DNA of 5,376 nucleotides from Bacteroidota bacterium (GTDB taxonomy: Bacteria > Bacteroidota > Bacteroidia > Chitinophagales > Chitinophagaceae): the NCBI GenBank assembly GCA_023386395.1, contig JAEWJV010000011.1:1-5376 (forward strand), written 5' to 3'. Below, in pieces: positions 1 through 5,376 of this stretch. Every line of letters begins with the position of its first letter. Within the stretch, counting starts at the first letter, position 1. A program made the translations under genes and the position numbers. The notes beneath the pieces were generated by a model. That model had not been told where the DNA came from. It made no database searches and worked only from the letters and a program-made list of their open reading frames with translations.

Positions 1-1756
1 CCACATTCTTTTCACCAAACTGTGCTATATAACTTTCTGTTGCAATAACGGAAAGCGATGAAGTATCAGCTGCATATTGCGTGGAAAAATCGCGGCCTGC
101 AACAGGTTTTATACCAAGTGTTTTAAGGAAATCAAAATCACCATCCAACACCTGCCCGCATATGGTTTTGTCGCCATAACTAAAACAGGTTACAGATGTG
201 GAAGTGCTTCCATCTTCCCCTACTCCAATATTGGAACTGGCGCCGCTTACGGCTATTACGGATGATTGTGATGACAGCAATAAACGCATTTTGGCTGTTA
301 TATCTTTTCCTTTCTCCTCACTCTTTAAAGGAATGCTTATAATTGACGTGGTATTATAACCCAGTGGCGCTGTGCGCAGGTGATTAAACTGCTGGAAAAT
401 AATGATAGTGCTGCATATTAATACAATTGCAATTACAAATTGTGTTACGATTAAAGCATTGCGCAATGCGCCGGGCCGCTTCACAGTTATTTTTCCTTTT
501 AAAACTTCCACTGTTTTTAATTTGGCCATAATGGCTGAAGGATAACCTGATGCTATAAACGACACTACTATAACAAGCGCAGAAAGTATAAAAATAATAA
601 CCGGGCTTAACAGCATGCCGGGTTGTAAAACATTATCAAACGTTGCGCTGAAATTGCGTATCAACAGTATCACAACGCCCATGCCCAAAAGCATGGAAAT
701 AGCTATCATCAAAAAGCTTTCGCCCCATACCTGCAACCACACTTCGCGCCTGCCGGCACCAAGACATTTTCTAATACCAATTTCTTTAGTGCGCGTAAAA
801 GAAAGGCCAACATTGAGGTTTACAAAATTGAAGGAGGCTATTAAAATAATGACGCAGCTTATCAGGATCAGTATATATAAAAACGATTTATTCACGGCGC
901 TTGAATTGCTAATAGCCGGCATAAAATGTATTTGCGATAAAGGCGCCAGCTGAAGGCTCCGGTAATCGCCGCTATTATCAGGTTTGTAACCATTCCTTTT
1001 CATATCCGCTGCATCGACCGGCCTGTATTTACTTAAGAAACTCCTTAATCTTGTATCCACCTGTTTTTGTGTTGTGTTGCCGGCAATCTGCACGTATACA
1101 TCATGACTTTGATTATCCCAGTTATTTTTATCAGCAGCATATTCAGGATCAATTTCCGACCTGGCTAGTAAAGAAAATTTTATGGTTGATGCAGTTGGAA
1201 AATCTTTTACAATGGCAGAAACCGTTAAGCTATTCCAATTGCCGCCAAGCTTTACTTCAACCGTTTTTCCAATGGGATCTTCTTTGCCGAACAATTTGCC
1301 TGCGGCATCTTCGGACAATACGGCTTTGCTCAAATCACTTAAAGGATTAACATGCGCGCCTCTCACTACCGGGAAACTAAACATGCTGAAGAAATCATCA
1401 TCCACCAGCCTGGTACTCATGTCAAGCATCTTGTCTTTATAACGTACCAGTTTGCCGCCGTTTTTAATACGTGTGGCCTTTATTATACCGATATTTTCCT
1501 GTTTTAATGCAGGCGTTATCGGGTAAGGCATACTGGTTCCAAACTCTTCGCCATTGGGGCCGATAGTATAATTGTATAATTTAAAGATGTTGTTTTTATG
1601 TTCCTGGAATTTATCAAACGAAAAATGATAATGTACCATGAGCAATATAAAAATACTGCAGCCAAAAGCCACTGTCATTCCGCCAATATTGATAAAAGTA
1701 TGCAGCTTGTTTTTGCGCATATTCCGCAATGCAAGAAGCAGATAATTTTTAAACAT
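1..1756 (-). CDS. FtsX/MacB-type ABC transporter permease (partial, C-terminus off the left edge)
   Basis: Integral membrane permease of the MacB/FtsX class. These normally pair with a separate cytoplasmic ATPase and use a periplasmic domain for mechanotransmission, efflux or envelope export; the substrate cannot be told. The minus frame is open for 585 codons from ATG 1756 to position 2. An in-frame TAG lies three codons upstream, and the N-terminus MFKNYLLLALRN is typical of the family, so the start is well supported. TM1 is about residues 20-43, followed by the conserved FSFDKF. A MacB-type periplasmic domain spans about 45-285. TM2 is about 291-314, then the family motif TKEIGIRKCLGAGRREVW (323-340). 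TM3 is about 346-366 and TM4 about 382-403, followed by SGYPSAIMAKLKTVEVLKGK (403-422). A second unit begins with TM5 at about 432-454, then a second periplasmic domain. Bacteroidota relatives are about 780-800 residues, so roughly 200 residues and the last TM helices are missing. No ATPase gene is in the window. Family call firm, substrate unknown. Confidence 0.93.
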   Translation of the reverse strand, partial: MFKNYLLLALRNMRKNKLHTFINIGGMTVAFGCSIFILLMVHYHFSFDKFQEHKNNIFKLYNYTIGPNGEEFGTSMPYPITPALKQENIGIIKATRIKNGGKLVRYKDKMLDMSTRLVDDDFFSMFSFPVVRGAHVNPLSDLSKAVLSEDAAGKLFGKEDPIGKTVEVKLGGNWNSLTVSAIVKDFPTASTIKFSLLARSEIDPEYAADKNNWDNQSHDVYVQIAGNTTQKQVDTRLRSFLSKYRPVDAADMKRNGYKPDNSGDYRSLQLAPLSQIHFMPAISNSSAVNKSFLYILILISCVIILIASFNFVNLNVGLSFTRTKEIGIRKCLGAGRREVWLQVWGESFLMIAISMLLGMGVVILLIRNFSATFDNVLQPGMLLSPVIIFILSALVIVVSFIASGYPSAIMAKLKTVEVLKGKITVKRPGALRNALIVTQFVIAIVLICSTIIIFQQFNHLRTAPLGYNTTSIISIPLKSEEKGKDITAKMRLLLSSQSSVIAVSGASSNIGVGEDGSTSTSVTCFSYGDKTICGQVLDGDFDFLKTLGIKPVAGRDFSTQYAADTSSLSVIATESYIAQFGEKNV

Positions 1757-1937
1757 AAATTTCTATTTATGATGTCTGACAAATTATTTTCTGGTTACCT
1801 GATCACACAAGGCTGTTTTATTTCAACCGTTGTACCACTGTAAAAACATATTCAAAACCAATTGTTTGAAAACATTTAAATAAAAAAACTGTACGGTTTC
1901 GTACAGTTTATGTTGACAAAGCGAACAATAAAGCATG
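1757..1937. other. Intergenic gap between amidase and permease
   Basis: AT-rich non-coding gap of 181 bp holding the amidase terminator (1882-1909). The permease's own promoter should lie between about 1757 and 1880. The nearest match on the minus strand to the Bacteroidota -7 consensus TAnnTTTG is TATGTTTT at about 1843-1850, but I see no well-spaced TTTG upstream of it, so I do not call a promoter. An imperfectly spaced inverted pair, TTCAAA (1851-1856) and TTTGAA (1865-1870), lies next to it and may be chance in such AT-rich DNA. No Shine-Dalgarno sequence precedes ATG 1756, as expected for Bacteroidota. Confidence 0.5.
1882..1909 (-). terminator. Rho-independent terminator of the amidase gene
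   Basis: The arms 1886-1895 (AAACTGTACG) and 1900-1909 (CGTACAGTTT) are perfect reverse complements, giving a 10-bp stem with a 4-nt loop. Read on the minus strand, the hairpin runs into TTTTTTTATTT (1888 down to 1878). It starts 28 bp past the amidase stop codon. The stem is not GC-rich, but perfect pairing plus a long U-tract supports termination of leftward transcription. It separates the amidase transcript from the permease. On the plus strand the flank is not U-rich, so it is probably one-directional. Confidence 0.8.
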
Positions 1938-2240
1938 TCAGGCCTGCATGGAAATACTGTTGGCAATAAACGCTGGCGCTATTCTTTTTTTGGTGGCCTG
2001 TTCAAAGCTATACGCCATGGAAATTAGCTGAGGCTCGGTATAAGCACCACCTATAAACGATAAACCAATGGGCAAATGATGCACTATTCCCATGGGCACC
2101 GTTATGTGCGGGTAACCGCTTATAGCTGCCGGTGTTGAATAAAAAAACCCCACATCATAATCACCATTAATCAAATCGATGCACCACGATAACCCGTTGG
2201 TAACGCCGCAAATGGCATCAAGCTTATGCTCGCTTAGCAT
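1938..2240 (-). CDS. Amidase, C-terminal fragment (out of frame)
   Basis: This frame encodes the conserved C-terminal part of the amidase. LDAICGVTNGLSWCID corresponds to the family's LDA-P-TNG region, and GYPHITVPMG followed by LPIGLSFIGGAY and MAYSFEQATKKR is the classic amidase end. The frame is open upstream of the first Met (2240) back to 2291, giving [17 protein letters not shown], the natural continuation of the N-terminal fragment. It is bounded by a TAA at 2292-2294 that lies in the duplicated bases. Separate translation from ATG 2240 is possible but has no supporting signal, so it is best read as part of the broken gene and not as an independent protein. Confidence 0.85.
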   Translation of the reverse strand: MLSEHKLDAICGVTNGLSWCIDLINGDYDVGFFYSTPAAISGYPHITVPMGIVHHLPIGLSFIGGAYTEPQLISMAYSFEQATKKRIAPAFIANSISMQA

Positions 2241-2251
2241 ATTATCAATAA

Positions 2252-3562
2252 TTAATCTAGATGACAGGTTCTTGTATAAAGCTTCTTTATATTATATTCA
2301 CCCGAATTCAAATCGCCTTTGGCCTCACACATTTCCAATATTTCCTGCTTAAAAAATGGCATAGCTGTGGCTTCGTTCTGCTTATTGAAATCAATTACCT
2401 CTTTCAGCGTTTTTACCTTTGCATTCGCCGTGGAAAGATATTTGTTCACGCCATCTTTAAACTCATATTGCAACACGGTAAATTCTGCATCGCTTAAATC
2501 GTTTAATGTTTTCTTTAATTCTATTTCAACAATAACTGCGCCCTGTTGTTTCAAAATATCAACAGCCGATTTATATATATCCACCACTTGTTTGTTACCA
2601 TCTAAAAAAGCTTTTTCAATGCCAATGCGTTTGCCTTTCAAAGACTCCTCTTTTAAGTAAACAGTATAATCTTTTTGTGCTTTGCCCATACTGTTTTTGG
2701 TTACGGCATCTTCTTCATCAATGCCGGTTAATGCACTTAATAAAATCGCTGCATCTTTTACCGTTCTTGCCATTGGCCCGGCTGTATCCTGTGTTGCAGA
2801 TATGGGAATAATGCCCGACCTGCTTAATAAGCCTACCGTTGGTTTTATACCAACAAGGCCATTAACCGATGATGGTGAAACAACAGAGCCATCCGTTTCT
2901 GTGCCAATGGCAACTGCGCATAAATTAGCTGCAACTGCGGCGCCCGAACCGGAGCTTGAGCCACTTGGACTTCTTTCTAAAATATATGGACAACGCGTTT
3001 GACCGCCACGGCTGCTCCACCCGCTTGACGAATGTGTTGAACGAAAGTTGGCCCATTCACTCAAATTGGTTTTGCCTAACAGCACTGCGCCCGATTGCCT
3101 TAATCGCTGGACGATGAAGGCATCTTTAGCAACATAATTGCCCTGCAAAGCAAGCGCCCCGGCAGTTGTCATCATCTTATCGCCTGTATTGATATTATCT
3201 TTTATCAACACGGGAATGCCGTGCATCGGGCCGCGTATTTTACCGGCTTTGCGTTCGGCATCCATAGTCACGGCAATCTTTAACGCATCGGGATTAATTT
3301 CAATTACAGCATTGAGTTTTGGCCCATTCTTATCAATGGCTTCTATTCTTTTTAAATACAGTTCCGTTATTTTTAGTGATGTATATTTTCCGGACTGCAT
3401 GGCTTGCTGCAGCATATCGATGGTGGCTTCATCCAGCTCAAAATCATCGATATTGTTTTCCGGAATATTTTCTTCTGCAGCAACGGAATATGATGTTTTA
3501 AAAACAGGAGACAATACTAACCCGGCAACAGATGTATGCTTTAAAAAATTTCTTCTCTGCAT
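2252..3562 (-). CDS. Amidase, N-terminal fragment with signal peptide and catalytic triad
   Basis: 436-residue open frame from ATG 3562. I prefer this start to the in-frame ATG at 3613 because it puts a twin-arginine signal at the very N-terminus: MQRRNFLK, a modest hydrophobic stretch (about 9-20), and a likely cleavage site at SVA-AEE (about 28/29). Export to the periplasm by the Tat system is therefore predicted. The amidase-signature core follows. The expected catalytic lysine is K121 in VLIKDN. The cis-serine is S202 in [14 protein letters not shown]. The nucleophile is S226 in [11 protein letters not shown]. The 24-residue Ser-Ser spacing is the one found in FAAH and Pam. Other matches include [11 protein letters not shown] (163-173) and [14 protein letters not shown] [10 protein letters not shown] (257-266). 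The last 13 residues (424-436) are out-of-frame translation after the duplication. The fragment has the active site but lacks about 116 C-terminal residues of the fold, so it is unlikely to be stable or active as it stands. Confidence 0.88.
   Translation of the reverse strand: MQRRNFLKHTSVAGLVLSPVFKTSYSVAAEENIPENNIDDFELDEATIDMLQQAMQSGKYTSLKITELYLKRIEAIDKNGPKLNAVIEINPDALKIAVTMDAERKAGKIRGPMHGIPVLIKDNINTGDKMMTTAGALALQGNYVAKDAFIVQRLRQSGAVLLGKTNLSEWANFRSTHSSSGWSSRGGQTRCPYILERSPSGSSSGSGAAVAANLCAVAIGTETDGSVVSPSSVNGLVGIKPTVGLLSRSGIIPISATQDTAGPMARTVKDAAILLSALTGIDEEDAVTKNSMGKAQKDYTVYLKEESLKGKRIGIEKAFLDGNKQVVDIYKSAVDILKQQGAVIVEIELKKTLNDLSDAEFTVLQYEFKDGVNKYLSTANAKVKTLKEVIDFNKQNEATAMPFFKQEILEMCEAKGDLNSGEYNIKKLYTRTCHLD
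2287..2298. repeat. 5-bp tandem duplication causing the amidase frameshift
   Basis: Plus-strand bases 2287-2298 have a period of five (TTATA TTATA TT, 2.4 copies). On the coding strand this reads GAA-TAT-AAT-AT, whereas family similarity calls for GAA-TAT-AAA-GAA-GCT. One extra 5-bp unit explains both the loss of frame and the premature stop, and deleting it restores an uninterrupted amidase. Slipped-strand mispairing is the likely origin if the base calls are right. Confidence 0.85.
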
Positions 3563-3676
3563 TGGTTGCGTTTGGCAATAAAGATAACAGAAATACAACG
3601 GGTGTATTTTCAAAAACCTGTAAATATTGGTATGTATTTAGATGGGCTACTTATTATTCACTTAAAACCTTATGCT
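3563..3676. promoter_or_regulatory. Divergent promoter region between amidase and DUF1328 gene
   Basis: 114-bp gap that must hold leftward and rightward promoters. For the amidase, minus-strand TATCTTTA (3579-3586) matches seven of eight positions of the Bacteroidota -7 consensus TAnnTTTG, and a TTTG lies upstream at 3611-3614. The 24-bp spacer is a little longer than usual, so the match is tentative. For the rightward gene I see only weak matches. No Shine-Dalgarno sequence precedes either start. Confidence 0.3.
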
Positions 3677-3832
3677 ATGCTACGCTGGACAGTTATTTTT
3701 TTAGTGATAGCCATTGTTGCAGCTATTTTCGGTTTTGGCAATATTGCAGCAGGCGCCACTGATATTGCACGCATCCTGTTCTTTATTTTTATAATCCTGT
3801 TTATCCTATCGCTGATAAAGGGCAGGTTTTAA
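3677..3832 (+). CDS. DUF1328 (YtjA/UPF0391) family small membrane protein
   Basis: 51-residue protein with the classic DUF1328 pattern: [20 protein letters not shown], then [15 protein letters not shown], then a second hydrophobic stretch ending SLIKGRF. Compare E. coli YtjA, with MFRW..FLVIAL at its start and SL..GR at its end. Two TM helices are predicted at about residues 4-21 and 31-47, joined by a short Gly/Ala-rich loop, placing it in the inner membrane. The biochemical role of the family is unknown; in other bacteria such genes are often linked to stress responses. The frame is open further upstream, with in-frame ATGs at 3566 and 3632, but the family almost always starts at M-x-RW and is about 50-60 residues long, so ATG 3677 is chosen. 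It is transcribed away from the amidase, and its TAA (3830-3832) overlaps the stop of rpiA on the other strand. Confidence 0.93.
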   Translation: MLRWTVIFLVIAIVAAIFGFGNIAAGATDIARILFFIFIILFILSLIKGRF

Positions 3833-4512
3833 ATATCTCTTACCGTAATGCTGCCATCTGAATGACCTGTAATAATTTTATTGGCCATGCCAACAAACAA
3901 GCCCGTTTCAACAACACCAGGCATTAAGTGAAGGGCAGTATTTAATTGTTTGGCATCAGGTATTGTATTAAAAAAGCAATCCAGTATATAATGCCGGTGA
4001 TCGGTTAAATAAACCTTTCCATCTTTTTCTCTAAGCCGGGTTTTTATATTGTATGTTGATTCAATTTTTTGCTTTACCTGTTTCCAGCCGAATGTAATTA
4101 CCTCAACCGGTAATGGAAAAGCGCCGAGCGTTTCCACATTCTTTTTTTCATCCACAATAATTATTAGTTCATCTGCCGCTGCTTCCACAATTTTTTCCTG
4201 CAGTAAAGCGCCGCCTCCCCCTTTAATCAGGCTGCCGTTTTTATCCACTTCATCAGCGCCGTCTATGGCAAGCTGCAAGCGGTCGATGTCATCCAGCGAA
4301 ATAAAATCCATTCCTTCTTCTTTTAATATATCCTGTGTTTGAAGTGATGTACACACGGCCGTAAAACTTAAGCCCTGCTGTTTGCGTTTTCCCAATTCCT
4401 TTAAGAGATAATATACGGTAGTACCGGTGCCTAAGCCGATAAGCATATCATTCTTTATAAAATCTGCAGCATAAATGCCGAGCTGTTGTTTTATTTCATC
4501 CTGTGTAAGCAT
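3829..4512 (-). CDS. rpiA: Ribose-5-phosphate isomerase A
   Basis: Cytoplasmic enzyme of the non-oxidative pentose phosphate pathway, interconverting ribose 5-phosphate and ribulose 5-phosphate. The 227-residue protein is close to the E. coli RpiA length of 219. Motifs in order: the phosphate-binding loop [17 protein letters not shown] (25-41); AIDGADEVD (82-90) with D84 and D87; the [14 protein letters not shown] block (97-110) with K97 and E106; and IIIVDEKK (117-124). D84, D87, K97 and E106 sit at a constant +3 offset from E. coli D81, D84, K94 and E103, the known active-site residues, so the enzyme should be active. The C-terminal region contains [17 protein letters not shown] (198-214). 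ATG 4512 gives the expected N-terminus with no extension. The gene appears monocistronic: it diverges from the trehalase gene 111 bp away and converges on the DUF1328 gene with a 4-bp overlap of stop codons. Identification is very secure. Confidence 0.97.
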   Translation of the reverse strand: MLTQDEIKQQLGIYAADFIKNDMLIGLGTGTTVYYLLKELGKRKQQGLSFTAVCTSLQTQDILKEEGMDFISLDDIDRLQLAIDGADEVDKNGSLIKGGGGALLQEKIVEAAADELIIIVDEKKNVETLGAFPLPVEVITFGWKQVKQKIESTYNIKTRLREKDGKVYLTDHRHYILDCFFNTIPDAKQLNTALHLMPGVVETGLFVGMANKIITGHSDGSITVRDI

Positions 4513-4623
4513 ACTGTAAAGATAAAACAGGCAACATGAACAACCGAAAAATGTAAATCAGGCTTATAAAATATTATGCAATCCCGGTTTAATTTATTTC
4601 GGCCTGTGATTTGATTTAAAGCC
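4513..4623. promoter_or_regulatory. Divergent promoter region between rpiA and trehalase
   Basis: 111-bp AT-rich gap that must contain both promoters. For rpiA, minus-strand TACATTTT (4548-4555) matches seven of eight positions of TAnnTTTG and would give a leader of about 30 nt. A TTG lies upstream at 4579-4581 with a 23-bp spacer, slightly long. A second -7-like TATCTTTA (4517-4524) is too close to the start codon to serve. On the plus strand, TAATTTAT (about 4591-4598) is only a poor match. No recognisable operator or riboswitch is seen. Confidence 0.25.
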
Positions 4624-5376
4624 ATGAACTTTCCATCTTATAAAAAAATACAGGACATGTTGTTAATGCAAACACCCTACGATTTATATGGAAATCTTTT
4701 TAAAGATGTTCAGCTAAAAAAAATCTTTCCCGACAATAAAACTTTTGTGGATTGCATTCCCAACCGCGAGCCTGAAATGATTGTAGCGGATTATGATAAA
4801 TTAAGAATAACCAATCCCCCGGCTGAAAGCATTAAAAAATTTGTAGCAGATAATTTTATCATTCCATTATCTGCCGCAGCGGGTTATCGTACAGATATAA
4901 AAGACAACGTGATTGAACACATAGAAGAGCTTTGGAATGTATTGCAACGCAGTGCAGATAAACCCGTTGAAGGCAGTTCATTAATTCCTTTGCCTTATCC
5001 TTACATTGTTCCCGGTGGCAGGTTTCGCGAAGTGTTTTACTGGGATTCTTATTTTACCATGCTTGGGCTTGCAGAAAGCAACCGGTGGGATATTATTGAA
5101 GACATGATTGAAAACTTCGCTTATCTTATTCATACATTTGGCTTCATTCCAAACGGCAACCGCAGTTATTTTTTAAGCCGTTCCCAGCCTCCCTATTTTT
5201 CCTGCATGATTGAATTGCTGGCAACGCATCAGGGTGATGAAGCTTATAAAAAATATCTGCCGGCCATGCTGAAAGAATATGATTACTGGATGGATAAAAC
5301 GCACGTCACCAAACATTGTGTTCAATTAAATAATGGCATTGTGCTTAACCGTTATTATGATCAATTGGATAACCCG
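4624..5376 (+). CDS. GH37 trehalase (partial, C-terminus off the right edge)
   Basis: Inverting glycoside hydrolase that cleaves alpha,alpha-trehalose to two glucose. 251 codons are present, open to the window end; the family is usually about 500-560 residues, so about half is seen. The N-terminal DLYGNLFKDVQLKKIFPDNK (20-39) and PNREPEMIVADY (46-57) match the TreA/TreF start. Trehalase signature 1, PGGRFREVFYWDSY, is at 130-143. The substrate-contact stretch IPNGNRSYFLSRSQPP is at 175-190. The catalytic residues and signature 2 (QWD-P-GWAP) lie beyond the edge. ATG 4624 is the first Met after an in-frame TGA at 4612-4614. The N-terminus MNFPSYKK has no signal peptide, so a cytoplasmic TreF-like enzyme is predicted, acting on imported or internal trehalose. 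It diverges from rpiA. I give no symbol, since treA versus treF cannot be settled from half a protein. Confidence 0.95.
   Translation, partial: MNFPSYKKIQDMLLMQTPYDLYGNLFKDVQLKKIFPDNKTFVDCIPNREPEMIVADYDKLRITNPPAESIKKFVADNFIIPLSAAAGYRTDIKDNVIEHIEELWNVLQRSADKPVEGSSLIPLPYPYIVPGGRFREVFYWDSYFTMLGLAESNRWDIIEDMIENFAYLIHTFGFIPNGNRSYFLSRSQPPYFSCMIELLATHQGDEAYKKYLPAMLKEYDYWMDKTHVTKHCVQLNNGIVLNRYYDQLDNP

Larger units (their letters stand above)
1938..3562 (-). pseudogene. Tat-exported peptide-amidase-like amidase, disrupted by a 5-bp frameshift
   Basis: Amidase-signature family enzyme (Ser-cisSer-Lys hydrolases, the GatA/FAAH superfamily). From memory it most resembles the secreted peptide amidase (Pam) of Stenotrophomonas, which removes the C-terminal amide of peptides. 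The gene is in two frames. Residues 1-423 read normally from ATG 3562, then the frame shifts and hits TAA at 2252-2254. The remaining C-terminus is intact in another frame and ends at TGA 1938-1940. Removing one copy of a 5-bp tandem duplication (TTATA-TTATA, 2287-2296, plus strand) rejoins the frames as ..[19 protein letters not shown].. followed by MLSEHKLDAI. The restored protein is about 539 residues, close to the length of Pam (about 540). All other family motifs are present and no second lesion is seen, so the break is recent or is a sequencing or assembly error. The gene diverges from the DUF1328 gene and ends at its own terminator. Confidence 0.88.

Noticed and set aside
615..1442. Plus-strand open frames at 615-953, 1051-1350 and 1182-1442
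   Set aside because: They are antisense shadows of the permease, whose minus frame is open throughout and carries family motifs.
1851..1870. TTCAAA...TTTGAA inverted pair as an operator for the permease
   Set aside because: Six-base arms with an 8-bp spacer in AT-rich DNA are easily expected by chance, and no regulator gene is nearby.
2240..2298. Programmed ribosomal frameshifting as the reason for the split amidase
   Set aside because: There is no slippery heptamer with a downstream structure at the junction, and a simple 5-bp duplication explains the shift. Amidases of this family are not known to use recoding.
3138..3581. 147-codon plus-strand open frame
   Set aside because: It lies wholly antisense to the amidase, with no recognisable domain, and the amidase motifs are on the minus strand. 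The plus-strand frames at 2319-2660 and 2682-3002 fail for the same reason.
3563..3613. A longer amidase start at ATG 3613 adding 17 residues
   Set aside because: It would bury the twin-arginine motif at residues 20-21 behind [17 protein letters not shown], unlike a Tat signal; ATG 3562 puts the motif at the N-terminus.
3566..3676. N-terminal extension of the DUF1328 gene (ATG 3566 or 3632)
   Set aside because: The extra 37 or 15 residues look like translated non-coding DNA, and the DUF1328 family starts at M-x-RW.
3821..3855. Inverted repeat GGCAG (3821-3825) and CTGCC (3851-3855) around the converging stops as a bidirectional terminator
   Set aside because: Only 5 bp of stem with a 25-nt loop and no U-tract; most of it is coding sequence, so chance is the better explanation.

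Overview
The window reads as an ordinary chromosomal stretch from a member of the Bacteroidota, plausibly a Chitinophagaceae-like soil or freshwater organism. This is an inference from moderate-to-low GC, starts without Shine-Dalgarno sequences, a Bacteroidota-style two-unit FtsX/MacB-type ABC permease, and the style of the other proteins. I see no mobile element, CRISPR array, tRNA, rRNA or prophage gene.

Layout from left to right. (1) Positions 1-1756, minus strand: the first 585 codons of a large FtsX/MacB-type ABC transporter permease whose C-terminus lies beyond the left edge. (2) Positions 1757-1937: an AT-rich gap holding a perfect 10-bp hairpin with a U-tract on the minus strand, which is the terminator of the next gene. 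(3) Positions 1938-3562, minus strand: a Tat-exported amidase-signature enzyme resembling peptide amidase (Pam). It is broken into two frames by a 5-bp tandem duplication at about 2287-2298. (4) Positions 3677-3832, plus strand: a 51-residue two-helix membrane protein of the DUF1328/YtjA family. (5) Positions 3829-4512, minus strand: rpiA, ribose-5-phosphate isomerase A, whose stop codon interlocks with that of the DUF1328 gene (4-bp tail-to-tail overlap). (6) Positions 4624-5376, plus strand: the first 251 codons of a GH37 trehalase without a signal peptide, running off the right edge.

The genes do not form one operon. Strands alternate in the right half: the amidase and DUF1328 genes diverge, DUF1328 and rpiA converge, and rpiA and trehalase diverge. 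The permease lies downstream of the amidase on the same strand, separated from it by a terminator. Two genes are central carbon metabolism: RpiA in the pentose phosphate pathway, and a cytoplasmic trehalase that yields two glucose. The amidase and the permease act at or beyond the inner membrane. I see no sign of an undescribed multi-gene system. The most notable observation is the fresh-looking frameshift in an otherwise intact amidase, which could be a real lesion or a sequence error.
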